Made by a program: the position numbers and the translations under genes. 64,000 bases of DNA from Modicisalibacter coralii (GTDB lineage: Bacteria; Pseudomonadota; Gammaproteobacteria; Pseudomonadales; Halomonadaceae): assembly GCF_004117855.1 (NCBI RefSeq), contig NZ_QWBW01000024.1:23100-87099 (forward strand), read 5' to 3'. Every line of letters begins with the position of its first letter. The stretch's first letter is position 1. Positions 9,191 through 17,559 of this stretch are shown here, in pieces. The notes beneath the pieces were generated by a model. That model did not search any database and was not told the DNA's origin. It was given only the letters and a program-made list of their open reading frames with translations.

Positions 9191-9657
9191 ATGATCGAAC
9201 GCTGGTTATGCCGCAGTCGCCTGATGATCCATGTCACCGTGGTGCTGGCCATGCTGGCGGCACTGATTCTCTATGTACTGGCCTGCCTTAGCCTGCTGCA
9301 GACCCTCTGGGCGTTGATCGCGGGGGGGGCGCCTGGCAGGCCGAGGCGATCAAGGCCAGCGCGGTGGGATTGCTCAAGATGATGGATCTGCTGCTGATCG
9401 CGGCGAGCTTCCAGATCATGGCCCACGGCATGTACCGGCTGTTTCTGCGCACCGACTTCGAGAGCGAGGGCCCGCTGCAGGTGGCCAGTTTCAAGGAGCT
9501 CAAGCACTCGCTGGTCGCCGTCGCCGCCATCGTGCTGGTGATCCTGTTCGTCGAGAATGCCGTGAAACTGGGCCCGGGGCGGCCGATTCTGGAACTGGGC
9601 GCGGCCATCGCCCTGGTCATCGCCGCCGTGGGCTGGGCGTTTCGCGAGCGCCGTTAA
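9191..9657 (+). pseudogene. UPF0114 (YqhA-like) membrane protein, frameshifted in a G8 tract
   Basis: Two overlapping reading frames together make one UPF0114/YqhA-like inner-membrane protein. The first frame gives MIERWLCRSRLMIHVTVVLA and a helix up to LLQTLWALIAGG. The second resumes with the WQAEAIKASAVGLLKMMDLL region and continues through two or three more helices to FRERR at 9657. The break falls in a run of eight G at 9322-9329: nine G would restore one 155-residue frame, close to the family length. GGAAAGGGAAG precedes the ATG. This may be a sequencing error, a real mutation or slippage-based switching; the sequence alone does not decide. Function of the family is unknown. Confidence 0.72.
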
Positions 9658-9767
9658 GCCCGATGCGTGCTGATGGGAGAGGCGCCGGGTACTGCGGCGA
9701 AATACCGCGCCCCTGGCCGACGCCGGCCGCTTGTCCGGGCGCGCCGACCGACATAGGCTTTCGCCTC

Positions 9768-10109
9768 ATGACGACCTCTCGTTCCTTCATGCTGATGCTC
9801 GGTATCCCGGTGGCCTTCCTGTCGGTCCTGGCCGCGGCAATTTTCGGTGGCCAGGTCATCGCCGACCACAACCGGGACAGCACGATCCAGCAGGCCATCG
9901 CCAGCCGGCTCGATACCGCGAGCCCGGTCGAGCTGCTGAAGCTACAGGAAGTGCAGTACGGCTATGGCGTCTGCGGCCTTTACCGCACGGCCGATGCGGA
10001 CCAGGGTGTCGCGTCCTTCTTTTACAACACCGTCAACGACCGCCTCACGCTGGACGTCAAGTCGGACGACTTTCAGTCGTACTGCAATCTGGCCAATCTC
10101 TGCTCCTGA
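9768..10109 (+). CDS. Hypothetical membrane-anchored protein with C-terminal cysteines
   Basis: A 113-residue protein with a basic start (MTTSRSF), one hydrophobic segment (about residues 9-30, LMLGIPVAFLSVLAAAIFGG) and an exported-looking domain. That domain carries three Cys (VCGLYR, QSYCNLANLC). The start is uncertain; an upstream in-frame ATG adds 35 unlikely residues, and a downstream ATG is possible. It precedes the copper-chaperone pair on the same strand, and a role in the same periplasmic copper/oxidase context is possible but unproven. I do not recognise the family. Confidence 0.5.
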   Translation: MTTSRSFMLMLGIPVAFLSVLAAAIFGGQVIADHNRDSTIQQAIASRLDTASPVELLKLQEVQYGYGVCGLYRTADADQGVASFFYNTVNDRLTLDVKSDDFQSYCNLANLCS

Positions 10110-10196
10110 TGACCGCCGCGGCGCGACTCGAGCCAATGGCCAGGCACCGAACGCCCGGGGCGTGAGTCCGTCGCATCTCGCGTGGAGAGTATCAGG

Positions 10197-10664
10197 ATGC
10201 TGAATCGACATCATCGGGGGCGATCGCGACGCATCCCGCTTCGCCTGGCGTGGGGGCTGCTGGCCGTGTGGATCCTGGCGGGCATCGCCCAGGCCGACGA
10301 CCAGACGGTCACCCAGGCCCGACTGAGCCTGCTGCCCGGCGACATGCCCGGGGCCGGTTACTTCGAGCTGCACAATGGCGGTGACGCGCCCGTGACGCTG
10401 GTGGGTGCCTCCAGCGATGCCTTCAAGAGTGTCGCGTTGCATCGCAGCATGAGCCGGGACGGCATGGCCAGCATGCACGCGGTGCCGCGTATCGAGATCG
10501 CGCCCGGCGAGACGCTCGAGTTCGCGCCCAAGGGCTACCATCTCATGTTCATGAAGCGTTCCCGGTCGCTCTCTGTGGGCGATAAAGTCGAGGTGACGCT
10601 CGAGTTTGCTGGAGAAAAGGCGCTTCCCGTCATGTTTGACGTGGTCTCACCCGTGTCGATGTAG
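10197..10664 (+). CDS. Periplasmic copper chaperone PCu(A)C
   Basis: A 155-residue exported protein of the PCu(A)C family, which passes Cu(I) to SCO proteins and the CuA site of cytochrome oxidase. The signal peptide spans about residues 1-33 (basic RGRSRR, hydrophobic LAWGLLAVWILAGIAQA). The copper motif of the family (H-M-x10-M-x21-H-x-M) is present as LHRSMSRDGMASMHAV (His82 and following Met) and GYHLMFM (His115, Met117). GGAG at 10184-10187 supports the ATG at 10197 over a GTG at 10182. It lies 22 bases before the SCO gene, probably in one operon. Confidence 0.9.
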   Translation: MLNRHHRGRSRRIPLRLAWGLLAVWILAGIAQADDQTVTQARLSLLPGDMPGAGYFELHNGGDAPVTLVGASSDAFKSVALHRSMSRDGMASMHAVPRIEIAPGETLEFAPKGYHLMFMKRSRSLSVGDKVEVTLEFAGEKALPVMFDVVSPVSM

Positions 10665-10686
10665 CCAGACTTTCCGGAATCCTGTC

Positions 10687-11265
10687 ATGTACAAGTGCTT
10701 TCTTCCACTGCTGGCCTCGCTGTGGCTGGCCGGATGCAGTGACACCAACTGGCGCACCACGGACGTTTCCGAGGTCATGCCGGAACTCGATTTCGACCTC
10801 GTCGACGAGAACGGCCACGAGGTGAGCGCCGAGGATTATCGCGGCAAGACCACGGTCCTCTACTTCGGCTACACCCACTGCCCCGATGTCTGCCCGATAA
10901 CCCTGGCGGGACTCGCGGCGGCGCTCAGGAAATTCGATGAGCCACTGCGCGACGACATCCAGGTACTGTTCGTCTCGGTCGACCCGGCGCGCGACACCCC
11001 CGCCATCCTGAAGCGTTACACGGACGTCTTCGGTCCGCAGTTCATCGGCCTGACGGGCGACATCGCCCAGATCGATGCACTGACCAACCGCTACCGCATC
11101 GCCTACGAGTACGGCGACAAGGATTCGGCGGGCAACTACGACGTCAGCCATTCCAGCGCCGTCTTCGCCTTCGACCCGCGGGGCGAGGCGCGCCTGCTGA
11201 TTCGCGACAGCGACCCCCAGGCCAATGTCGTCGCCGACCTACGCCGGCTGACCGAAAAGGGCTAA
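10687..11265 (+). CDS. SCO1/SenC family copper-delivery lipoprotein
   Basis: A 192-residue SCO protein, a membrane-anchored thioredoxin-fold copper chaperone for cytochrome oxidase assembly. The N-terminus is a lipoprotein signal ending in LAGC (Cys17). The copper-binding CPDVC motif has Cys65 and Cys69, and the distal ligand His155 lies in DVSHSSAVFAFD, so all three ligands are present. It follows PCu(A)C by 22 bases, the expected functional partner. The ATG at 10687 gives a proper signal peptide, whereas the longer frame overlaps the preceding gene with implausible sequence. Confidence 0.92.
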   Translation: MYKCFLPLLASLWLAGCSDTNWRTTDVSEVMPELDFDLVDENGHEVSAEDYRGKTTVLYFGYTHCPDVCPITLAGLAAALRKFDEPLRDDIQVLFVSVDPARDTPAILKRYTDVFGPQFIGLTGDIAQIDALTNRYRIAYEYGDKDSAGNYDVSHSSAVFAFDPRGEARLLIRDSDPQANVVADLRRLTEKG

Positions 11266-11348
11266 GCTCCAGGAACGTCCGGCGGCCATCGCGGCTCCGG
11301 ACCCCGTTCTCGACGATCGCGTGATCGTCAGGCTTCAGGAGCGTTGGC

Positions 11349-12041
11349 ATGTCCCACGACGAAAGCGCGGCCCGCGAGATTCTCGCCCCCGACGGCGTAC
11401 TGCGCGCGGCGATCAATTACGGCAATCCCGTACTCGCCCAACGTGGCGACGACGGTCGTCCACAGGGGGTGTCGGCGGCATTGGCCGCCGCCCTGGCCGA
11501 ACGGCTGGGCGTGCCGGTCGACTACGTCACCTTCGATGCCGCCGGCAAGGTGGTCGCCTCGGTCGACGACGCCCAGTGGTGCGTCGCCTTCCTGGCCCGC
11601 GACCCGCGGCGTGCCGAAGCGCTGCGTTTCACCGAGCCCTACGTGGTCATCGAGGGAACCTACCTGGTGCCCGAGGAATCGGCGTTCCACCATGTCGAGG
11701 AACTCGACCGCGACGGCGTGCGGATCGCCGTCGGCGAAGGCGCGGCCTACGATCTGTACCTGACGCGCACCCTGACGCATGCCGAATTGGTGCGCGCGCC
11801 GACCTCGGCCGACGCGATCGATGCCTTCGTCGAGCAGGGCCTGGCGGCCGCGGCGGGGGTACGGCAGCCCCTCGAGCGCTTCGCGGCGACGCACCCGGGA
11901 TACCGCGTGCTGGCGGGGCGCTTCACGGCGATCGAGCAATGCATGGCGCTGCCCAAGCGCTGTGCCGGGGCCGGGCCTTACGTCGACGCCTTCATCCAGG
12001 AAATGATCGACGAGGGCTTCGTCGCGAGGCAACTGGATTGA
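11349..12041 (+). CDS. Family-3 solute-binding-type protein without signal peptide
   Basis: A 230-residue protein with the fold of ABC amino-acid binding proteins (SBP_bac_3). It contains VLRAAINYGNPVLAQ, the ligand-site region GVSAALAAALAERLGVPVDYVTFDAAGKVV, RAEALRFTEPYVVIEGTYLVPE and a C-terminal FIQEMIDEGF. The N-terminus MSHDESAAREILAPDG is hydrophilic, so as given it would stay in the cytoplasm. AGGAG at 11337-11341 supports the start. No permease or ATPase gene is adjacent. It may be a sensor or an orphan ligand-binding protein. Confidence 0.72.
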   Translation: MSHDESAAREILAPDGVLRAAINYGNPVLAQRGDDGRPQGVSAALAAALAERLGVPVDYVTFDAAGKVVASVDDAQWCVAFLARDPRRAEALRFTEPYVVIEGTYLVPEESAFHHVEELDRDGVRIAVGEGAAYDLYLTRTLTHAELVRAPTSADAIDAFVEQGLAAAAGVRQPLERFAATHPGYRVLAGRFTAIEQCMALPKRCAGAGPYVDAFIQEMIDEGFVARQLD

Positions 12042-12496
12042 GATAGATGCTTTGCCAGCCACCTCATGAGGATAAGGTGTGCAGCAATGATAAGGCCTGG
12101 GCTGCCGTGACGCGATGTTCCACGCGAGGCTGCCATCTTTTGGTATTGCGTTTGTCCCTCGCTTCTATGGGGGAATTCCTACATCTTTGCCAGTGATCTC
12201 TTACATTTCCCGACGTGTGTCTTGGATATAGTCTGGTGTACCGCAGCCTATGGGGCGAGCGCGGTCTCGCCACTGCATGGCAAGGGAAGCGGAATGTGTG
12301 CATCCGAACGGGATGCCAAACCACCCCGATCTTCTTTCAGTAGCGTTGTGTCCGGGACCCGAGAAAGTCGGCTCATCAAGCGGGAACTGGTCGTGCATGG
12401 TATCCGGCTTCAGGCGGGAGAGCAGGGCGTCGAGGCGTCAGATAGGACTGCCTTCGTCCAGATTTGACGATAACTCGAACGATATCGAGAGCGTTT
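12042..12496. other. Less GC-rich spacer before the yeh-like operon
   Basis: About 455 bases without a convincing gene and visibly less GC-rich than its surroundings. It contains a possible -10 TATAGT at 12227-12232, with only a weak -35 upstream. Short open frames here start without ribosome sites and have no recognisable content. It probably holds the promoter of the five-gene operon that starts at 12497 and may mark the left junction of an acquired block. Confidence 0.4.
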
Positions 12497-15400
12497 ATGT
12501 TCAAGACACTCCAGTCTCTATTCGGGCGATTTCAGAACCCGTTGAACGATATTTGCGATGCACCAAGCGGCCTTTCCGAAACCGACAGGGCGGCCCTCGT
12601 CGAGGACCTGGGTCATGCCAACTCGCTCGAGCCCGGGCTGGGCGATGATCTCGCGCGATATGTCGTCATCGGCGCTCCGGAAACGGCGCTTCTGCGCCTG
12701 ACGGATCATGTGAAGGCCAACGCCAAAGCCGTCTCCGAGACGCTGCTGGTCAAGAACACACCAGCCATTCATTGGCAGGACACCGATGCCGCGAAACAAA
12801 CGGCCCAGGAAGTCTGGAATCGGCGAGCCCCCTCTCGAGCCCATCTTCTCGTCCGCCTGGAAGGTTGGGATGCGCCTGCCGTGCAGCGCTTTGCGAGCGT
12901 GCTTGCTGTGATAGCACCTGTCTGCCGTTACCACTCCCATGGGGAGGACATCGAGAGCCTGCCAGGCTGGTTGAATGTCTACCTGCAGGAAGCCCGGCGT
13001 TTCATCCTCTCTAGACCGGTCCACGACATCCTGGGGTCGAGGCAGCGAGAGGTCTTTGCCCCTGCGGCCGAGGACTTTGCTGCGTCGACTCATTCCGTCG
13101 CGCGACTCCTGGCGCTCTTCGCGCTCGCCGACCTGCCGGAAGAGCTACTTTATCGGCTCATCTATCCGCATGGCGCGCGGCGAACCGAATGGCAATTCCT
13201 GACGGGGCTGGATGATTTCATGCGCGCCAAGCCGGAGCATTTCGCCGCGGCGATCGATTGCCTCGACGCCGATTCGCGCCAGGACATCCTCCGCTTGGCG
13301 CTCGAACGCGATCTCATGAGCGACGAGCGTGCCGGACCGGCCTATCAGGCGATTGCCTTGCGTGCCGCCGGCGACACCTCGGCCGGTGTGCGCAATGCCG
13401 CCATCGCTCTGTTCCGGGTAAGCGGTATCAAGCCGGCCCCCGATCTCATCGAAGCCACACTACGGAAGACGTCGGCGGGGGAGCGCAAGCCGGCGATCCT
13501 GGTTCTTGCCGCGCTGGGTGACCCGGCGTCGCTGCGCATGCTCGCCGAACATGCGCTACACGAGACGTCGCCGGCATTGAAGAGGGACATCGACGCGGCC
13601 TTGCTCGTTCGGGAGACACTCGACGCTACCGCGCCCGGCGCCTCCCGTGAAGGGCGCGCCGAGGACGGGCCGGATGGCTATCATACCCATGACGGACGCC
13701 TGATCGCTCCGCCGCCGCCACAGCCGCGGGATGCTACGCGGGTTGCCGACGATGTGCGTGACGAACTGACGGCCTTGATCGAGGCGGTGCGGGACCAGGC
13801 GAAAGCCGACCATGCGCAACGGGCCGAACTCAAAAAACGGCAGTCCAAGCCGTTCGACGAGCCTTTCGAGACTGATGCCGTCGATCTGATGATCGCCCTC
13901 CTCCGCGATGAGCTTCGCGAGAAAAGTGATCGGCAAAAGGCGGGGCATTATTTCTTCGCGCCCTTGAGATTCGAATACGGAAAGGCTCGCGAGCTTTACC
14001 GGTCCCGAATGAAACGTATTCTGGCCCGACAGGATATCTCGCTAGAAGCCTTGACACGCATCGGCCTTGCGGCACGCGAGAGCCGACGTTTCTTTTCCGA
14101 ATTCCTCGACTTGGCCTTTAACGACAGATACCACTCGGGCACTGTCGCCGATGCGCTTCTCGAGCGTTTGCGCAAGGGCGATGATCTACGTCGGGTGATC
14201 GCCGAGATCGAGCGCGCGGATATCGATTTTCGCGAGTACCTGGCAAACGCCATCGACAACGCCCACATCTCCGGCCGGGAGACGCCGGAACCGGTGAACG
14301 AGACCGTCTGGGCGGCGCTGCTTCCCGATCTCGACCTCCTCGACCAGCAGTTCCTGCGCAGGCACAACCAGAGCGACGACGAGCGCGCCCTGGGGCTTAT
14401 GAGGCTCTTTCCCGAGTTGCCGGGGCGTTTCCTCGAACCGGTTCTCTCGCGGGCCGGCGATTCTGACCCCGGTATCAAGACGAGTAGCCGGGCATTGCTT
14501 GCGTCAATCGGCGGTCTGACGCCGATCATCGCCCAGGGGCTGACGGACGGGAAGGCGAAGAGTCGCGCCGACGCTGCGCAATGGCTTGCCGAACGCGGCT
14601 ACGAGGACGCGCTCCCGCCGCTCCTGGCAGCGGCGGAGAAGGAAAAGGACGTCGCCGCCAAGGCCGCGATACTGAAGGCACTGGTCCGGCTTGGCCACGA
14701 TGTCTCGACCTTCTTCTCGCGCGAGGCGCTGCAGGAAGAAGCCGAGAAGGGGCTGGCCAAGGCCCGGGTCGACTATTCCGAACTCTTCGATCCCGACGAT
14801 CTGCCGGTCCTCCACTGGGCGGGCGGCGAGAGGGTCGATGCGACCCTGGTCAAGTGGTGGTTTGCCCGGGCCCACAAGCTCAAGGCACCGGGCGGCGACC
14901 CGTTGCTCAGGATGGCGCTGGAGCGGCTTGAGCGAACCGACGCCCAACGGCTGGGCCAGACGGTCTTCAACGCCTGGATCGCATTTGACACCGTGCATCC
15001 GTCGAGCGAGGCGGCGGACGCCGAGGCCTCGGAGCAGGCGGCCGAGTACGCCGCCTGGCGGCAACGGTCAGATCCGACCTATACGGAGGCCATGGCCCAT
15101 GCCGAGATCCGGCGGGAGGTCCTGGCGCGCATGCCCAACTCGGCGCATCCTCATCGCGGCCTCCTGGCGCTCTGCTGTCTCATGCCGGCGGCGGAGATGG
15201 CGCGGATCGGCCGCCGCTATCTCAAGAACCATGGCAAGCGCGCACCGCAGTGTCGGGCCATTCTCGAGGCCATGGCGGCCAATCCCGACCCGGTCGTCGT
15301 TCAGGCGCTCCTCGACGTCGCCAAACGCCACAAGCAACCGGGCGGGCGCAGGCTAGTGGGCGAGCTCGTCGACCGGATCGCCGAGGAGCAGGACTGGACG

Positions 15401-16441
15401 CGCGAGGAGATGGCCGATCGCGTCGTGCCGACGGCCGGGGTCGACGAATCCGGCGTTCTCGATCTGACGATCGGTGACAAGGCCTATGCCGCACGTCTCG
15501 TCGAGGATGACAAGCTGACACTGAAGCTCCAGATTCTCAACCCGCAGGGCAGGCCGGTCGGCTCACTCCCCGCCATCAAGCCGGATCCCGACGCGCCGGC
15601 TCCCGTGGGCGGCGGCGAGGACGAAGCGACCCAGGCCAAATCCGCCAAGAAGCTGCTCTCGGACGCCCGCAAGGAACTTAAGCAGACGGTGGAGAACCAG
15701 AAGGCACGCCTGTTCGAGTCCATGTGTACCGAGCGGCGCTGGACGAAGGCGGATTTCGAGGCCTTCATCCTAGAGCATCCGATCATGAGCCGTCTCGCAC
15801 AGCGGCTGGTCTTCGAGGGTCGCGACGCGCAGGGCGACATCCTCTGCCTCTTCCGCCCGATGGACGATGGCACGCTGACCGATGCCGAGGACGAGCCGGT
15901 CGATCTCGATACGCTCAGCCATGTCTCCATCGCGCACCGCATGACCGCAGGCGACGCGATGGCGGCCGCCTGGGATGCGCATCTCGACGACTACGAGGTC
16001 ACCCCGCTCTTCGAGCAGTTCACGCGCCAGGTCGAGATCGACGACCCGAATGCGACCGAGATTCGGGATCGCGAAGGCTGGCTGATTTCACTCTCTGCCA
16101 TGCGCTCGAACGCGGACAAGCTTGGCTGGCGGCGGGGCCCGGTGGAGGATGGTGGTGTCTTCTCCACCTATGAGCGGCATTTTCCGGGCGTTGCCCTCGC
16201 CGCCGTCATCACGTTCAAGGGTGATCTGGTCGGTGACGCCGTGACCTTGTCGAGCCTCACGGCACTCGAGAGTCTGTGTTTCGTGCGGATGCGTGGCAAC
16301 GATGCGCTCGCCTATGCCAGGCCCCTCGCGCTGAGTGGCGTACCGGCGGTCATGCTCGCGGAGGCCCTTGGCGACTATCATGCCTTGGCAGCGGCGGGTA
16401 TCGGCCATGATCCCGACTGGCAGAACAAGACCTGGTGCTGA
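12497..16441 (+). CDS. DUF4132 HEAT-like giant protein (YehI-like), gene 1 of yeh-type operon
   Basis: A 1314-residue, mostly helical protein. Alpha-solenoid (HEAT-like) stretches are visible around residues 285-375 (RAAGDTSAGVRNAAIALF, LVLAALGDPASLRMLAEHAL) and 650-740 (GGLTPIIAQGLTDGKAKSR, AAILKALVRLGHDVSTFF). A charged coiled segment (KSAKKLLSDARKELKQ) lies near 1048. The C-terminal DUF4132 domain includes DDYEVTPLFEQFTRQV at about 1165 and KLGWRRGPVEDGG. The ATG at 12497 is preferred to an upstream TTG. It is similar in plan to E. coli YehI (about 1200 aa), whose function is unknown. It ends two bases before the MoxR gene. A scaffold role is inference. Confidence 0.8.
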   Translation: MFKTLQSLFGRFQNPLNDICDAPSGLSETDRAALVEDLGHANSLEPGLGDDLARYVVIGAPETALLRLTDHVKANAKAVSETLLVKNTPAIHWQDTDAAKQTAQEVWNRRAPSRAHLLVRLEGWDAPAVQRFASVLAVIAPVCRYHSHGEDIESLPGWLNVYLQEARRFILSRPVHDILGSRQREVFAPAAEDFAASTHSVARLLALFALADLPEELLYRLIYPHGARRTEWQFLTGLDDFMRAKPEHFAAAIDCLDADSRQDILRLALERDLMSDERAGPAYQAIALRAAGDTSAGVRNAAIALFRVSGIKPAPDLIEATLRKTSAGERKPAILVLAALGDPASLRMLAEHALHETSPALKRDIDAALLVRETLDATAPGASREGRAEDGPDGYHTHDGRLIAPPPPQPRDATRVADDVRDELTALIEAVRDQAKADHAQRAELKKRQSKPFDEPFETDAVDLMIALLRDELREKSDRQKAGHYFFAPLRFEYGKARELYRSRMKRILARQDISLEALTRIGLAARESRRFFSEFLDLAFNDRYHSGTVADALLERLRKGDDLRRVIAEIERADIDFREYLANAIDNAHISGRETPEPVNETVWAALLPDLDLLDQQFLRRHNQSDDERALGLMRLFPELPGRFLEPVLSRAGDSDPGIKTSSRALLASIGGLTPIIAQGLTDGKAKSRADAAQWLAERGYEDALPPLLAAAEKEKDVAAKAAILKALVRLGHDVSTFFSREALQEEAEKGLAKARVDYSELFDPDDLPVLHWAGGERVDATLVKWWFARAHKLKAPGGDPLLRMALERLERTDAQRLGQTVFNAWIAFDTVHPSSEAADAEASEQAAEYAAWRQRSDPTYTEAMAHAEIRREVLARMPNSAHPHRGLLALCCLMPAAEMARIGRRYLKNHGKRAPQCRAILEAMAANPDPVVVQALLDVAKRHKQPGGRRLVGELVDRIAEEQDWTREEMADRVVPTAGVDESGVLDLTIGDKAYAARLVEDDKLTLKLQILNPQGRPVGSLPAIKPDPDAPAPVGGGEDEATQAKSAKKLLSDARKELKQTVENQKARLFESMCTERRWTKADFEAFILEHPIMSRLAQRLVFEGRDAQGDILCLFRPMDDGTLTDAEDEPVDLDTLSHVSIAHRMTAGDAMAAAWDAHLDDYEVTPLFEQFTRQVEIDDPNATEIRDREGWLISLSAMRSNADKLGWRRGPVEDGGVFSTYERHFPGVALAAVITFKGDLVGDAVTLSSLTALESLCFVRMRGNDALAYARPLALSGVPAVMLAEALGDYHALAAAGIGHDPDWQNKTWC

Positions 16442-16443
16442 CG

Positions 16444-17559
16444 ATGCGTGACGAATCTTGCAAGACCTATCTCCGCCGTCCCGCTGAAAGTCGCTACGAG
16501 GACGAGCTGCAGCGTCTTGCCGAGACCGACGAGGGGCCGCGGCCGCCGGGCTGGCGGTTGTCGCCAAAAGCGGTGCGTCGCTTCGTCCTTGGGGATGAAA
16601 AACAGGGGCTATCCCGCAAGTTCTATGGCGACGACGCGTTGGTGGAGCGGGCGATCGTCTCCTTGATGGGCGAGCAGGGCCTGATGCTGGTCGGCGAGCC
16701 GGGAACGGCGAAGTCCATGCTCGGCGAACTCTTTTCCGCCGCGATCTCGGGCGCCTCCGATCTGCTGATTCAGGGATCGGCCTCGACCTCGGAGGATGCG
16801 ATCCGTTACGGCTGGAACTACGCGATGCTGATTGCCGAGGGGCCGAGCCGCCGGGCACTCGTCCCGTCGCCGGTCATGCAGGCGATGGAGGCCGGTCAGA
16901 TCGTGCGGATGGAGGAGATCACACGCTGCCCGCCGGAAATCCAGGACAGCCTCATCTCCATTCTTTCCGAGAAGACGATCACCATCCCGGAACTCGGCCG
17001 CGCAACGGCGGTCCGCGCCGCTCCCGGCTTCAACGTCATCGGCACGGCCAATCTTCGCGATCGCGGAGTCAACGAGATGTCGAGCGCGATCAAGCGCCGC
17101 TTCAATTTCGAGACCGTGTCGCCGATTGCCGACCGAACCTTCGAGCGTGAATTGATCGAAGCGCGCGTCGCCTCGCGGCTGGCCGGCCAGACCATCGAAC
17201 CCACGCTGCCCGCCGACGTTCTCGATGTTCTGGTGTCCGCCTTCTCGGATCTGCGATCGGGCAGGACCGCCGAGGGCGTCGCGCTGGACAAGCCGACGGC
17301 CGTCATGTCCACGGCCGAGGCCGTCAATGTCGCTCATTCGGCGAGTCTGGAGGCGGCCTACCTGGCCGACGGGGTGGTCACCGGCGCCCATATGGCACGG
17401 CAGATGGCCGGTGTCGTATTGAAGGATGACGAGGCCGATATTCGCAAGTTCCAGGCCTATGTGGATCACGTCGCCAAGGATCGGGCCCGGTCCAGCAAGG
17501 CATGGCGCGACTTTTACGATGTCGCCCGCAGCGTCGGACGACAGGGCGAAGGCCGGTGA
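16444..17559 (+). CDS. yehL: MoxR-family AAA+ ATPase (YehL-like), gene 2 of yeh-type operon
   Basis: A 371-residue AAA+ ATPase. Walker A is GEPGTAKS (residues 84-91), Walker B IVRMEE (153-158), sensor 1 NVIGTAN (197-203) and the arginine-finger region AIKRRF (215-220). MoxR ATPases typically work with a VWA-domain partner to remodel or activate other proteins; such a partner is encoded two genes downstream. The start is either ATG 16444, two bases after the DUF4132 stop, or GTG 16435, overlapping it. The end overlaps the next gene (GTGA), so translation is coupled. The nearest named relative is E. coli YehL. Confidence 0.9.
   Translation: MRDESCKTYLRRPAESRYEDELQRLAETDEGPRPPGWRLSPKAVRRFVLGDEKQGLSRKFYGDDALVERAIVSLMGEQGLMLVGEPGTAKSMLGELFSAAISGASDLLIQGSASTSEDAIRYGWNYAMLIAEGPSRRALVPSPVMQAMEAGQIVRMEEITRCPPEIQDSLISILSEKTITIPELGRATAVRAAPGFNVIGTANLRDRGVNEMSSAIKRRFNFETVSPIADRTFERELIEARVASRLAGQTIEPTLPADVLDVLVSAFSDLRSGRTAEGVALDKPTAVMSTAEAVNVAHSASLEAAYLADGVVTGAHMARQMAGVVLKDDEADIRKFQAYVDHVAKDRARSSKAWRDFYDVARSVGRQGEGR

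Noticed and set aside
12064..12496. Small genes in the spacer before the yeh-type operon
   Set aside because: The open frames on both strands lack ribosome sites and recognisable content.
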